Of a DNA stretch of 43,315 nucleotides, positions 15,532 through 23,454 are shown in pieces; position 1 is the first letter of the stretch, and each line of letters begins with the position of its first letter. The position numbers and the translations under genes were made by a program. The DNA comes from JAGLQA01 sp023135565 (GTDB lineage: Bacteria > Acidobacteriota > Aminicenantia > UBA2199). The notes under the pieces are model-generated. The model worked only from the letters and a program-made list of their open reading frames with translations. It had not been told where the DNA came from and searched no databases. The DNA lies in the NCBI GenBank assembly GCA_030639305.1, contig DAOWCY010000038.1, positions 1 through 43,315 on the forward strand, written 5' to 3'.

Positions 15532-16926
15532 ATGAAAAAAGCAATTAAGATCATCGGTGTAATTTTGTTTGTGGTAGTGCTAATCGCTGCCGGGGTTGCC
15601 ATCTGGCAGTGGGATACGATTTCCATCATCTTCGGCAATAAGAATATTTCCGGCCCGGTAGGAGCTGTTCCGGAACCTGCTATTCAACAAGAGCTGCCGC
15701 TCACAAAAGGCGAAGCGGACTGGATATGCTGGCGCGGTTCCAGAGGCGACGGGCGCAGCGGTGTGACCGGCATTTCTACCGATTGGTCCGGCGGTTTGCA
15801 AAAAAAATGGCAGGTGGATTTCTTGTGCAGGGGCAGGGTCAGCGCCACCTGGTCTGCTCCGGTTGTGCAGGGCAACCGGTTAGTGGTTTGCGGCCGCGAT
15901 GAAACCGGGGACCTGGTATTCTGTCTCAGCCCGGAAGACGGCAGCCTGATCTGGAAATCATCCTACCCGGCTGAAGCGAAATCCAATTACGGCACCGGTT
16001 CCCGGGCTACACCCTGGATCGATGACGACCGCGTTTATACATTCGGTCGCAGCGGGGACTTAGTATGCTGGAATCTTTTGAACGGCAGCAAACTGTGGCA
16101 TAAGAATGTGAACGACGAAGGCGGCGAAGCGCCTACCTGGGGGCATTCCACTTCTCCTCTTGTTACGGACACGTTGGTTATAGTCAACGGCGGCGGCACG
16201 GCGCGCACCATCGCTTATGACAAAAAAACCGGGGCAGTAGAGTGGAAGAGCGGCGGCGGGCAGGCCGGGTACGCGGCTATATCGCGGATGCAAATTGAAG
16301 ATGTGCCTGCGCTGCTCATTTTTCACGGCAAAGGGCTGGCCGCGCTGGTTTTAGCAGACGGTAAGGAGATGTGGAATGTGCCCTGGGAAACGAATTATGA
16401 TGTGCACGCCACTACCCCGCTGGTCAGCGGTGACCGGGTATTCATCACCTCGGGCTATGGAACCGGGGGCGAACTGTTAAAAGTCGATAAGTCTAAAGCC
16501 GAAGTGGTGTGGAAAAGTGAAGTGATTGCCTCCCATCATTCCGATCTTTTTATTATCAACGGTTTCATCTACGGTTATTCCGGCGACAGCATGCAGAACA
16601 AGGGTGTTTTCAAGTGTGTTGAATTGGATACCGGCGTCGAGAAATGGTCCACCAAAGAAATGGGTTGGGGAACCTGTGTATATGTAGACGGTTTTTTGTT
16701 ATGCAGCGATATCAAAGGCAATATATTTCTCATGAAGCCTGACCCGGAGAAGTTCGTAAAGGTGACCGGCATGTCCCGGTCTCTGGGCAAAGTAAGGGGT
16801 GCTGCCTGGACAGTTCCTGTGTTAGCCAACGGTAATCTTTTCCTGCGTTTCAAGCAGAGTTTGCTGTGCTACGGGATAAGTCAAAAGCCCACTCGCGTGG
16901 GGGGGCTATTGCTTCTAAATAATTAA
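15532..16926 (+). CDS. PQQ-binding-like beta-propeller repeat protein (464 aa)
   Basis: A periplasmic protein built from PQQ-type WD-like blades, related in fold to BamB and quinoprotein dehydrogenases. An N-terminal TM/signal segment spans about 5-28. From residue ~62 blades recur with the pattern V-x-x-x-x-G-x-L-x-x-L-D-x-x-T-G-x-x-x-W (for example C-L-S-P-E-D-G-S-L-I-W-K and A-Y-D-K-K-T-G-A-V-E-W-K). The W-I-C-W-R-G-S-R-G-D-G-R-S-G start of the domain is typical of family members from planctomycetes and acidobacteria. No dehydrogenase metal site is seen, so a scaffold or lipid/polysaccharide-associated role is more likely than catalysis. The last ~15 residues are encoded by the repeat at 16887-17006. 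Confidence 0.85.
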   Translation: MKKAIKIIGVILFVVVLIAAGVAIWQWDTISIIFGNKNISGPVGAVPEPAIQQELPLTKGEADWICWRGSRGDGRSGVTGISTDWSGGLQKKWQVDFLCRGRVSATWSAPVVQGNRLVVCGRDETGDLVFCLSPEDGSLIWKSSYPAEAKSNYGTGSRATPWIDDDRVYTFGRSGDLVCWNLLNGSKLWHKNVNDEGGEAPTWGHSTSPLVTDTLVIVNGGGTARTIAYDKKTGAVEWKSGGGQAGYAAISRMQIEDVPALLIFHGKGLAALVLADGKEMWNVPWETNYDVHATTPLVSGDRVFITSGYGTGGELLKVDKSKAEVVWKSEVIASHHSDLFIINGFIYGYSGDSMQNKGVFKCVELDTGVEKWSTKEMGWGTCVYVDGFLLCSDIKGNIFLMKPDPEKFVKVTGMSRSLGKVRGAAWTVPVLANGNLFLRFKQSLLCYGISQKPTRVGGLLLLNN

Positions 16927-17006
16927 AAGTTTTGTTCAAACTTTTTCAAAAGTTTGGCCCCCGGCAGGGACTACCCTCCCCACGTGGTGGGGCCGCCGGA
17001 GGCAAG
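16887..17006 (+). repeat. Modular repeat overlapping the propeller gene's 3' end
   Basis: Modules in order: GCCCACTCGCGTGGGGGG hairpin, TTGCTTCTAAATAA (supplies the stop codon region), AAAAGTTTTG, hairpin CAAACTTTT-TC-AAAAGTTTG, CCCCCGGCAGGG, a CCCCACGTGGTGGGG hairpin, and GCCGCCGGAGGCAAG. This and the copy at 17719-17903 share the inserted CCCCACGTGGTGGGG module. Confidence 0.88.
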
Positions 17007-17168
17007 AAAATTGATTTTGTGGAGTAGGGGTGTTCTTGCCTGTCCCCAAAAGTCCCACTTTTCTTCCCTCTATCGCTTTTATCATCTTGTTCCTTTTCCT
17101 GCCGGTTAAGCCCGAAGGCTTTTGGGGAAGGAAAAAACCGCTGAGTTGGTGAATTTTCTAGCGGAGGG

Positions 17169-17197
17169 TTGACATATCTAAAAAAAAATTCTATTAT
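17169..17197 (+). promoter_or_regulatory. Consensus promoter of the toxin-antitoxin pair
   Basis: Perfect TTGACA (17169-17174), 17-nt spacer, TATTAT (17192-17197); GGAGG at 17205-17209 precedes the ATG at 17215. Confidence 0.75.
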
Positions 17198-17214
17198 TAT
17201 ACCCGGAGGCCAAA

Positions 17215-17412
17215 ATGGAATTGGTTGTGGAAGAAAAGCAATTGCATGTCATCATAAAACAGGCTGTAGATGAAGCCTTTAAAGAGAATATTACCCGGCT
17301 GAAAGTAGCCATGATCCCGACTGTGGATGACGAAGAAATGGACGAGATCCGCGATTTGTTCGGAAATCCCGGGGATTATGAAAGCCAGGAGTTCTCAAAA
17401 ATCGATATTTGA
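17215..17412 (+). CDS. Probable antitoxin of a RelE/ParE-type pair (65 aa)
   Basis: A short acidic protein with a helical middle (residues about 8-35) and an acidic C-terminal segment (V-D-D-E-E-M-D-E-I) that could wrap the toxin. I do not recognise the family by sequence; the call rests on its size, its own promoter, a strong GGAGG, and the toxin gene beginning one base after its stop. It probably neutralises the toxin and may repress the promoter, though no clear DNA-binding motif is visible. Confidence 0.7.
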   Translation: MELVVEEKQLHVIIKQAVDEAFKENITRLKVAMIPTVDDEEMDEIRDLFGNPGDYESQEFSKIDI

Positions 17413-17413
17413 T

Positions 17414-17689
17414 ATGTGGTCTGTAGAATTTAGCCGGGAAGCCCGGAAACAGTTGGAGAAAGTCGATGCCCATATCGAAAACAAAATAGTAGAAAAAATA
17501 AGGAATTTAAAAGAATGGCTAAATGGAGAGAGCAGTGCCCAGGTTGATATAAAAAGGCTGGGAGGCGAATGGAAAGATTTTCATCGAATTCGTACCGGTA
17601 AGATAAGGATTTTGCTATCCATGGACAATCGTATAAATACAATTCGTATACATGCCATCGGTTTTAGAGGCGATGTCTACAAGAAGTAA
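17414..17689 (+). CDS. RelE/ParE family toxin (91 aa)
   Basis: Expected to be an mRNA interferase or gyrase-type poison held in check by the upstream protein. Family features are the N-terminal F-S-R-E-A-R-K-Q-L helix, and the core R-I-R-T-G-K-I-R-I-L with basic residues, ending I-G-F-R-G-D-V-Y-K, which matches the RelE-type I-G-x-R-x-x-V-Y ending. An ATG at 17414 is chosen: it lies one base after the antitoxin stop and gives the usual length, while the longer frame from 17327 would overlap the antitoxin. No separate ribosome site exists, so translation is probably coupled. Confidence 0.85.
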   Translation: MWSVEFSREARKQLEKVDAHIENKIVEKIRNLKEWLNGESSAQVDIKRLGGEWKDFHRIRTGKIRILLSMDNRINTIRIHAIGFRGDVYKK

Positions 17690-17718
17690 TGAGTTTTATT
17701 GGCTTGTCCCCTTTTCTT

Positions 17719-17903
17719 CCCACTCGCGTGGGGGGGTAATGAGCCGCTTCGCGGCAGGTAGTGCTTCTGATTCTCAATTAACAGAAGTTTTGTTCAAACT
17801 TTTTCAAAGGTGCGGTGTGCCGCTGGCCCCCGACGAAAAACTCAATGGGGGCGTCACCCGGCAGGGACTACCCTCCCCACGTGGTGGGGCCGCCGGAGGC
17901 AAG
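17719..17903 (+). repeat. Modular repeat with inserted segment
   Basis: CCCACTCGCGTGGGGGG, GCCGCTTCGCGGC hairpin, CAGAAGTTTTGTTCAAACTTT, then an extra stretch rich in GTGCGGTGTGCCGC and GGGGGC before CCCGGCAGGG, CCCCACGTGGTGGGG and GCCGCCGGAGGCAAG. The end lies seven bases before the ATG of the serine hydrolase gene. Confidence 0.85.
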
Positions 17904-17910
17904 GAAGCAC

Positions 17911-19302
17911 ATGATACCCGAAGAAATTGATTTTACAAAAGCCGAAAAAATCATCAAAAGAATAATGAAAAAGGGCAAAATACCCGGCGCCTGCATTGTC
18001 GTATCCAGGGAAGGAGAGGAAGACATTATCAAAGGTTTCGGGTACGCCGACGTAAAGAAAAAAATACCGGTCACCCCGGATACCCTTTTTGAACTGGCCT
18101 CTTGCAGTAAAAGTTTCACCGGCCTGGCCCTGCTGCAATTAGAGGAAAAAAAACTGGTGGATTTAAATGACCCGGTAGCGAAATATTTCCCCTGGTTTTA
18201 CGTTAGGTATTACGAAAAAAAACACGACATCACCATCCGGCATTTGCTGCGCCATACCAGCGGCATACCCTGGGAGGCTATCTCAGTCATCCAGGCGGAC
18301 AAAAGCAAAGACGCATTGCAAAAAATAGTAAAAAAGATTTCCGGCATCGAACTCAACAGTATGCCCGGTAAAAGATTTGCCTATGCTACCGTCAATTACG
18401 ATATCATCGGCGCCATTATCGAGAAAGTAAGCGGGCAAAGTTTTGAAGATTACATGCGGGAAAATGTATTCCGGCCCTTGCGGTTAGACTCCACCACGGT
18501 TGGCGCGGCAGGTGACAATCCCCTTTCGGCTCGCGGTTATAAATCCGGCCTGTTTTCCGCCGGGCGTTATGATGCGCCTGTTTTCCGCGGCAATAACCCG
18601 GCGGGCTATGTGGTTTCTAACGGCAGGGATATGGCCCGCTGGCTAAAACTGCAATTAGGATTGATCGAAAGCCCCATGGCAACGCTGATAAAAAAAACCC
18701 GGCGTCCCGGGAAAATGCCCGCTTACAGCCGGAGGCTGGATTATTCCTACGGCATGGGCTGGATCATCGACACAAAAAAAGGGAAGGAGATTTCGCATAC
18801 CGGTTTAAACCCGACGTTTTCGTCTTATGCCGGTTTCAGTCCGAAAAAAAAAATCGGGGCCGCGGTGTTGGTGAATTCCAATAGCCCTTATACCTTGATC
18901 CTGGCCGAATATATCATGTCTTTATTTACCGGGGAAAGACGCCGCCGGTCTTATTTTTTTCCCTTTGCTCCGGGGCGGTACAGCCCGGTGGTTTCGTTTT
19001 TCCTGGGTATATATTTAGCATTATTAGCCGGGCCTCTTTTTTTTACCGCGGCCGGCATTCTGCGGGAGGTGCGGCGATACACACCTCTTACCGGGGAAGA
19101 ACCGGTTATCCTGGTCTTCGGGACGCTTGTTTTTTTGGGACTGTTTTTCGGTTTTCTTTCCTATCCTTATATGTATAGGCGGACGAATTGGCGAACGATC
19201 TTTGTTTGGTCGGCGAAGGGATTCGTGACTGCATTTATATTATTTCTAATTTCCCTGGGGTTAAGTTACCTGCTTTTTTTTCTAAGGCTCTTTTTCCAAT
19301 AG
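17911..19302 (+). CDS. Serine hydrolase, beta-lactamase/PBP4-like, with C-terminal membrane segments (463 aa)
   Basis: A class C beta-lactamase-fold hydrolase (esterase or D-Ala peptidase type). The nucleophile motif S-x-x-K is in A-S-C-S-K-S-F-T at about residue 67. The second motif, usually Y-x-N, reads Y-A-T in F-A-Y-A-T-V-N-Y, so the Asn is replaced, although the downstream N-Y is present. The third motif is H-T-G near 315. Residues about 370-460 hold three hydrophobic helices, so the enzyme is tethered to a membrane by its C-terminus. No N-terminal signal is seen with this start, which is odd for an external enzyme. ATG at 17911 is preferred: a reading from 17815 would be entirely repeat-encoded for 32 residues. 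Repeat GGAGG and AAGGAAG both precede it. Confidence 0.85.
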   Translation: MIPEEIDFTKAEKIIKRIMKKGKIPGACIVVSREGEEDIIKGFGYADVKKKIPVTPDTLFELASCSKSFTGLALLQLEEKKLVDLNDPVAKYFPWFYVRYYEKKHDITIRHLLRHTSGIPWEAISVIQADKSKDALQKIVKKISGIELNSMPGKRFAYATVNYDIIGAIIEKVSGQSFEDYMRENVFRPLRLDSTTVGAAGDNPLSARGYKSGLFSAGRYDAPVFRGNNPAGYVVSNGRDMARWLKLQLGLIESPMATLIKKTRRPGKMPAYSRRLDYSYGMGWIIDTKKGKEISHTGLNPTFSSYAGFSPKKKIGAAVLVNSNSPYTLILAEYIMSLFTGERRRRSYFFPFAPGRYSPVVSFFLGIYLALLAGPLFFTAAGILREVRRYTPLTGEEPVILVFGTLVFLGLFFGFLSYPYMYRRTNWRTIFVWSAKGFVTAFILFLISLGLSYLLFFLRLFFQ

Positions 19303-19426
19303 CAGCGCCGGCACCAGCTTTCAGCCCCGGCAAAAAGCATAGGACGAATAGGACGTATCGGACAAATGCAGGTGGGTGTTTTTTAATTGTTTCGAGTTTC
19401 GTGCTTCGGATTCCCGGCCTTTGCTG

Positions 19427-19469
19427 TTTTTGCCGCGAAGCGGCTTATTGGCTGGGGACGCCGTCCCCC
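19427..19469 (-). repeat. Fragment of the modular repeat (GCCGCGAAGCGGC module)
   Basis: Nearly identical to 38743-38787: a GCCGCGAAGCGGC hairpin, TTATTGGCT, then GGGGACGCCGTCCCC. In both places this fragment abuts the stop codon of a minus-strand gene. Bases 19303-19426 hold no gene that I can support. Confidence 0.75.
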
Positions 19470-20698
19470 TATAGGTCGTCGAAGATCAGCGCCACGATGA
19501 AAAAATTCCCGGGGAAACCATTTCTTAAAGGATCAAAAACCCCGATCCCCACCCTGCCGCTGCCCTCCTGTTTTGTCAGGAAGTCCTCGAATTTATTGGG
19601 AATACTGCGCAGGTTGTAGGTTTGGTAGACCAGTATCTGCCGGGCCTCAGTATTGCTAAAAGAACTTTCCTGGTGATTGTAAAAGAGTTTCGCCGCTTCT
19701 ACGGCTTTCCGTGACAGTGTTTTACTATATTTTAACTTACGGCAGCCCTTATAGTATCTTATCCGGTTTACCTCCTTCAGCACATATTTCGTTAGTTTTT
19801 TTTTCGATGTATCCCGGTGCTTGTGACCGGGAAACAGGAGCGCCGTCAGCGAATAAACGCCCCCGGGATGGTCGGGATGAATGCCTACTGCAGCACCGAG
19901 CGCGGCACCCTGGAACTTAATAGGACCGATTTTTTTGCGGAGTTCTTTTTTAAGGTCTTCTAACTCAGGGGAGATTAAATTAACGATATAAAAACTTCCC
20001 CATTTTTCGTTAGCACTTTTCACCTTCCTGCCTCTTAAGTTCTCTTCGGCGCAGAATTCGGCAAAATCCCCGACCTCCCCGGGGAATAAGGTAAGAGGGA
20101 ACTTATGTTTTTTTTGAAACCAATATACCATTTCTTCTTTTAAAACCGGGAGGATTTTTTCTTTCCGCAGCAGTGAATATAATTTGGCGAATTCCTGGGT
20201 AATATAGAGGTCCCGGTTCTTTTGTACGATGCGAATGCTGCAGTGGGTATAATCAGGGTCTAAGATATTCTGCCTGTGGCCCGGGCTCAGCATGAAACCT
20301 TCGTGCACATCTTCCACCACATAGCCCTTGCTGTAAGCCACATTTTCGCCCGCTTTTATGAAGGGCAAACCGGCCTCTTCCAGTCTTTCCGACAGGCGCA
20401 TATAAGCAGGGAATGTATGACTGAGTTGTTCTTCCGCGGCCATTTTTTGGCTGTGGTGGATGGAAACCCGGCCCAACCTGTTGTTATCGTAAAGGGGGGG
20501 CAGGCCTCTTTTTTCTCTTTCCCGGTTGATCATGTTCAGAAACTCTTTTTCCGCTTTTTCCAGGTCTTTGGAGCTTCCGGTTTGCGTAAGCTGGGGGGAA
20601 GTAGAAGCGGGCCAACCATTAAAAAATAGAATGATAATGAAAAAAAAGATGAAGCAAGGCATTTTTAATTTAATAAACAAAATTTTCAATTCTTTCAT
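19469..20698 (-). CDS. CAP-domain (SCP/PR1-like) exported protein (409 aa)
   Basis: A cysteine-poor bacterial CAP-superfamily protein, exported by an N-terminal signal/TM (about 10-32 of this start). The CAP domain spans about 50-175: F-L-N-M-I-N-R-E-R, then H-S-Q-K-M-A, L-S-H-T-F, G-E-N-V-A-Y-S and S-P-G-H-R-Q-N-I-L. These carry the His and Glu residues of the family cavity. A central ~120-residue region and a second, degenerate CAP-like stretch (K-E-V-N-R-I-R, A-A-K-L-F-Y-N-H) follow. Members have been linked to proteolysis, lipid binding or wall functions; the role here is unknown. An upstream TTG at 20773 is possible, but the ATG at 20698 gives a normal signal peptide. No strong ribosome site is seen. 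Confidence 0.82.
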   Translation of the reverse strand: MKELKILFIKLKMPCFIFFFIIILFFNGWPASTSPQLTQTGSSKDLEKAEKEFLNMINREREKRGLPPLYDNNRLGRVSIHHSQKMAAEEQLSHTFPAYMRLSERLEEAGLPFIKAGENVAYSKGYVVEDVHEGFMLSPGHRQNILDPDYTHCSIRIVQKNRDLYITQEFAKLYSLLRKEKILPVLKEEMVYWFQKKHKFPLTLFPGEVGDFAEFCAEENLRGRKVKSANEKWGSFYIVNLISPELEDLKKELRKKIGPIKFQGAALGAAVGIHPDHPGGVYSLTALLFPGHKHRDTSKKKLTKYVLKEVNRIRYYKGCRKLKYSKTLSRKAVEAAKLFYNHQESSFSNTEARQILVYQTYNLRSIPNKFEDFLTKQEGSGRVGIGVFDPLRNGFPGNFFIVALIFDDL

Positions 20699-20893
20699 AT
20701 TAATATCCGGTCTAAGGGAAATTTCCCGGCGTTTATCCAGTTGCCCGGTAAAAAATCCAGGTACTATTAGCAATTATCGTGCCAAAACAAGAATCCTTTT
20801 ATATCGTGGTTTTGCGAATCATGAGGGCAGTGAGTTTGACAAAAAGTGTCACTTTTACCGACAAAATTTGTCACTTTCCGGATTTCCCATCAA

Positions 20894-21010
20894 CTTTGCC
20901 TCCGGCCCCACGCACGTGGAAGGGCGTTAAGCCGCTGCGCGGCAGGTCCCTGCCGGGGGCCAAACTTTTGGGAAAAGTTTGATCAAAACTTTTCATGAGC
21001 GATACGCTAA
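20894..21010 (-). repeat. Modular repeat, minus orientation
   Basis: Read on the minus strand: GCGTATCGCTCAT, AAAAGTTTTG, hairpin CAAACTTTTCCCAAAAGTTTG, CCCCCGGCAGGG, TGCCGCGCAGCGGCT hairpin, CCACGTGCGTGGGG and CCGGAGGCAAAG. It points toward the CAP gene but lies about 200 bp upstream of it. It sits between divergent genes. Confidence 0.85.
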
Positions 21011-21096
21011 GATTAGTTACCGGTGCTGAGCAATGGGCACAAACGAAGATAACACCTTTTAGAGGGTGCCTGCGCCGCGGGTGTGCCGAGCCCGGA

Positions 21097-21125
21097 TTGA
21101 TTCAAACGGGAAAAACTGGTAAAAT
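21097..21125 (+). promoter_or_regulatory. Promoter of the ABC-F gene, predicted leaderless
   Basis: TTGATT (21097-21102), 17-nt spacer, TAAAAT (21120-21125), then five bases and the ATG at 21131. No ribosome site is present. Confidence 0.7.
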
Positions 21126-21130
21126 AAACA

Positions 21131-23077
21131 ATGCTGCAAATCAAAAATTTAAACTATTCTATCGGCAACCGCCAATTGATGTCCGGCATCGACTGGGTCG
21201 TCCAACCGGGCAAACGGGCCGCCCTGATCGGCCCCAACGGCACAGGCAAAACGACGCTGCTGAGGATTTTGACCGGTGAAATCGAACAGCCGGCAGGGAC
21301 TATTTTTAAGCCGAAAGACTATAAGATCGGCTACCTGCCCCAGGAAGAGATCGATATAGAAGGCGGCACTATCATGGAAACCGTCCTGATCGGGCAAAAA
21401 GAGATCGCCGGCTTAGAAAAAAAAATCACCAAACTGCACCATGACTTAGATTCGACCGGCAAAAACCAGGAAAATCTTTTAAAACAGTTCGGCGCTTTAG
21501 AACATGAATACGAAGCCTTAGGCGGCTACCGGGTGGAAACAACAGCCCGGAACGTCCTTACCGGTTTAGGTTTCGCAAAAAGCGATTTTTCCCGTCCCCT
21601 GTCCGAGTTCAGCGGCGGCTGGCGCATGAGAGCTTATTTAGCCCTACTCTTAGTGCAAGAACCGCACCTGCTGCTTTTAGACGAGCCCACCAACCATTTA
21701 GATTTGCCCTCCTTAGAGTGGTTGGAACAATACCTACTCAGCTTTAGCGGCAGCATCATCCTGGTTTCCCATGACCGCTTCTTTATCGACCGCCTGGCCC
21801 AGGACATCGTAGAATTAGAGCTGGGCAAACTGGAACACTATCCCGGTAACTACCACCGCTACGAAGAACAAAAAGAGCAGCGCCGGATGCTGCTGGAAAA
21901 AAAATGGAAAGAACAACAAGACGAACGCACCCGGCAGGAAAGGTTCATTAATCGCTTTCGCTACAAAAACACCAAAGCCACCCAGGTGCAGAGCCGCATC
22001 AAGCAGTTGGAAAAGATGGAAAAGATCGAATTGGCTCCCCCGCCGCCGCGCTTAGAATTTGCATTGAGCGTCGGCACTAAAAGCTACAAAGATGTACTAA
22101 CCATCGACAATATGTCTTTCCGTTACGATTCTCCATGGGTAGTCCGGGACATCGACATGAACATATACCGGGGCGAAAAGGTAGCCATGATCGGGCCTAA
22201 TGGAGCCGGGAAAACCACCCTGACGCGGCTTATTGCCGGAGAATTGCAGCCGCAAAAAGGAACCCTGCGCACTGGCGAAAGAACTCTTTTCGGTTACTAC
22301 GCCCAACACCACGCAGAGTATCTCAATTTGGAAGCCACCGTGTACGAAGAGGTTTCAGCCACTGCTTCCACCGACCATTTAACCGAAATCCGCAATGTGT
22401 TGGGGATTTTTCAATTCACCGGCACTGAAGTTGACAAAAAAATCAAAGTCTTATCCGGTGGGGAAAAAGCCAGGGTATCTTTGGCTAAGATTCTTCTTTC
22501 GCCGGTCAATTTCCTGGTTATGGACGAACCTACCAACCATTTAGACAAAACTGCCCGGGAAGCTTTAGAGCAGGCGCTTTTGTTTTATGACGGCACTATG
22601 CTGCTTATTTCCCACGACCGGTATTTTTTAGATAAGCTGGTCAGTCGTGTATTCGAGTTACAGGCAGGCAAGATCGAGGAGTTCAGCGGCAACTATTCCT
22701 ATTATCTGCAAAAACGGGAAACCCGGAAAAAACCGGCTGCCGTTGAACAACGCATCGAGAAACCCGCATCCGCCGCCGGCAAAAAGACGAAAGAACAAAA
22801 GCGTTTAGAAGCGGAAGCCCGGCAGGCTGTCAGCAAAGAACTGAACCGGGTAAAAAAAGAAGTAGACCAACTGGAAGACAGGATAAGCGAATTGGAAACC
22901 CGCATCGGTGAGATCGAAATCGAGATGACCCGGCCCGAGACCTATGAGGATAAAGGGTTGACGGTTTCTTTGCAGAAGGAGCATGCTGCTGCTAAGAGAG
23001 AGTTGGAAGAAAAGACCGAAAGGTGGGAGACTGTACAGATGGAATTAGATGAAATAAAAGCAGGCTTAGGTCAGTGA
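21131..23077 (+). CDS. ABC-F family ATP-binding protein (648 aa)
   Basis: A soluble twin-ATPase of the ABC-F family, which acts on the ribosome (translation factor or antibiotic-protection protein) and not in transport: there are no membrane segments. First cassette: Walker A at 34-42 (G-P-N-G-T-G-K-T-T), signature F-S-G-G-W, Walker B L-L-L-D-E-P-T-N-H-L-D. The inter-domain linker (about 240-310) is charged and helical. Second cassette: Walker A near 354-362, signature L-S-G-G-E-K-A-R, Walker B V-M-D-E-P-T-N-H-L-D. A long C-terminal coiled coil (about 555-645) resembles Uup-type proteins. Start is fixed by the promoter, which leaves no room for a leader. Confidence 0.95.
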   Translation: MLQIKNLNYSIGNRQLMSGIDWVVQPGKRAALIGPNGTGKTTLLRILTGEIEQPAGTIFKPKDYKIGYLPQEEIDIEGGTIMETVLIGQKEIAGLEKKITKLHHDLDSTGKNQENLLKQFGALEHEYEALGGYRVETTARNVLTGLGFAKSDFSRPLSEFSGGWRMRAYLALLLVQEPHLLLLDEPTNHLDLPSLEWLEQYLLSFSGSIILVSHDRFFIDRLAQDIVELELGKLEHYPGNYHRYEEQKEQRRMLLEKKWKEQQDERTRQERFINRFRYKNTKATQVQSRIKQLEKMEKIELAPPPPRLEFALSVGTKSYKDVLTIDNMSFRYDSPWVVRDIDMNIYRGEKVAMIGPNGAGKTTLTRLIAGELQPQKGTLRTGERTLFGYYAQHHAEYLNLEATVYEEVSATASTDHLTEIRNVLGIFQFTGTEVDKKIKVLSGGEKARVSLAKILLSPVNFLVMDEPTNHLDKTAREALEQALLFYDGTMLLISHDRYFLDKLVSRVFELQAGKIEEFSGNYSYYLQKRETRKKPAAVEQRIEKPASAAGKKTKEQKRLEAEARQAVSKELNRVKKEVDQLEDRISELETRIGEIEIEMTRPETYEDKGLTVSLQKEHAAAKRELEEKTERWETVQMELDEIKAGLGQ

Positions 23078-23117
23078 CCAATGTTCAATTATCAATGAAG
23101 AAAAAAGACAAAGATAA

Positions 23118-23421
23118 CACCCCTCATAGGTTGGGTGCGCCGCACCCCCCTGCCGGGAGCCAAACTTTTGAAAAAGTTTGAACAAAACTTTTATTTATTG
23201 AGAATCAAAAGCGCTCACCCGCTGCGAAGCAGCTAAACGCCCCCCCACGCGGGTGGGGTTGAGAATCAAAAGCGCTGCTTGCCGCCGGCGGCCCCTGCCG
23301 GGGAGGCCAAACTTTTGAAAAAGTTTGATCAAAACTTCTTATTAATTAGAATCAAAAGCGCTCACACGCTGCCCCTCATAGGTTGGGTGCGGCGCGCCGT
23401 GGCCCCACGCACACGGGGTTT
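23118..23421 (-). repeat. Two tandem modular repeats, minus orientation
   Basis: Read on the minus strand, both copies include GCGCTTTTGATTCT, AAAAGTTTTG (or AGAAGTTTTG), the CAAACTTTT-TC-AAAAGTTTG hairpin and a GGGTGCGCCGCACCC-type module near each end. Together with short flanks they fill the 377-bp gap between ABC-F and the M20 peptidase; no gene is present. The minus orientation is opposite to both flanking genes. Confidence 0.85.
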
Positions 23422-23448
23422 GATTTTTTTTGCCTGATGTGGTAATTT
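23420..23448 (+). promoter_or_regulatory. Promoter of the M20 peptidase gene, predicted leaderless
   Basis: TTGATT (23420-23425), 17-nt spacer, TAATTT (23443-23448), six bases, then ATG at 23455. A GGAGG sits in the six-base gap region (23448-23453) but would be mostly upstream of the transcript start. Confidence 0.55.
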
Positions 23449-23454
23449 GGAGGC

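Noticed and set aside
17815..17910. N-terminal extension of the serine hydrolase by 32 residues
   Set aside because: The extra residues come from repeat DNA; the ATG at 17911 has purine-rich ribosome-site text in front.
20699..20773. TTG start of the CAP-domain protein at 20773
   Set aside because: No ribosome site, and the extra 25 residues would put a polar stretch before the signal peptide.
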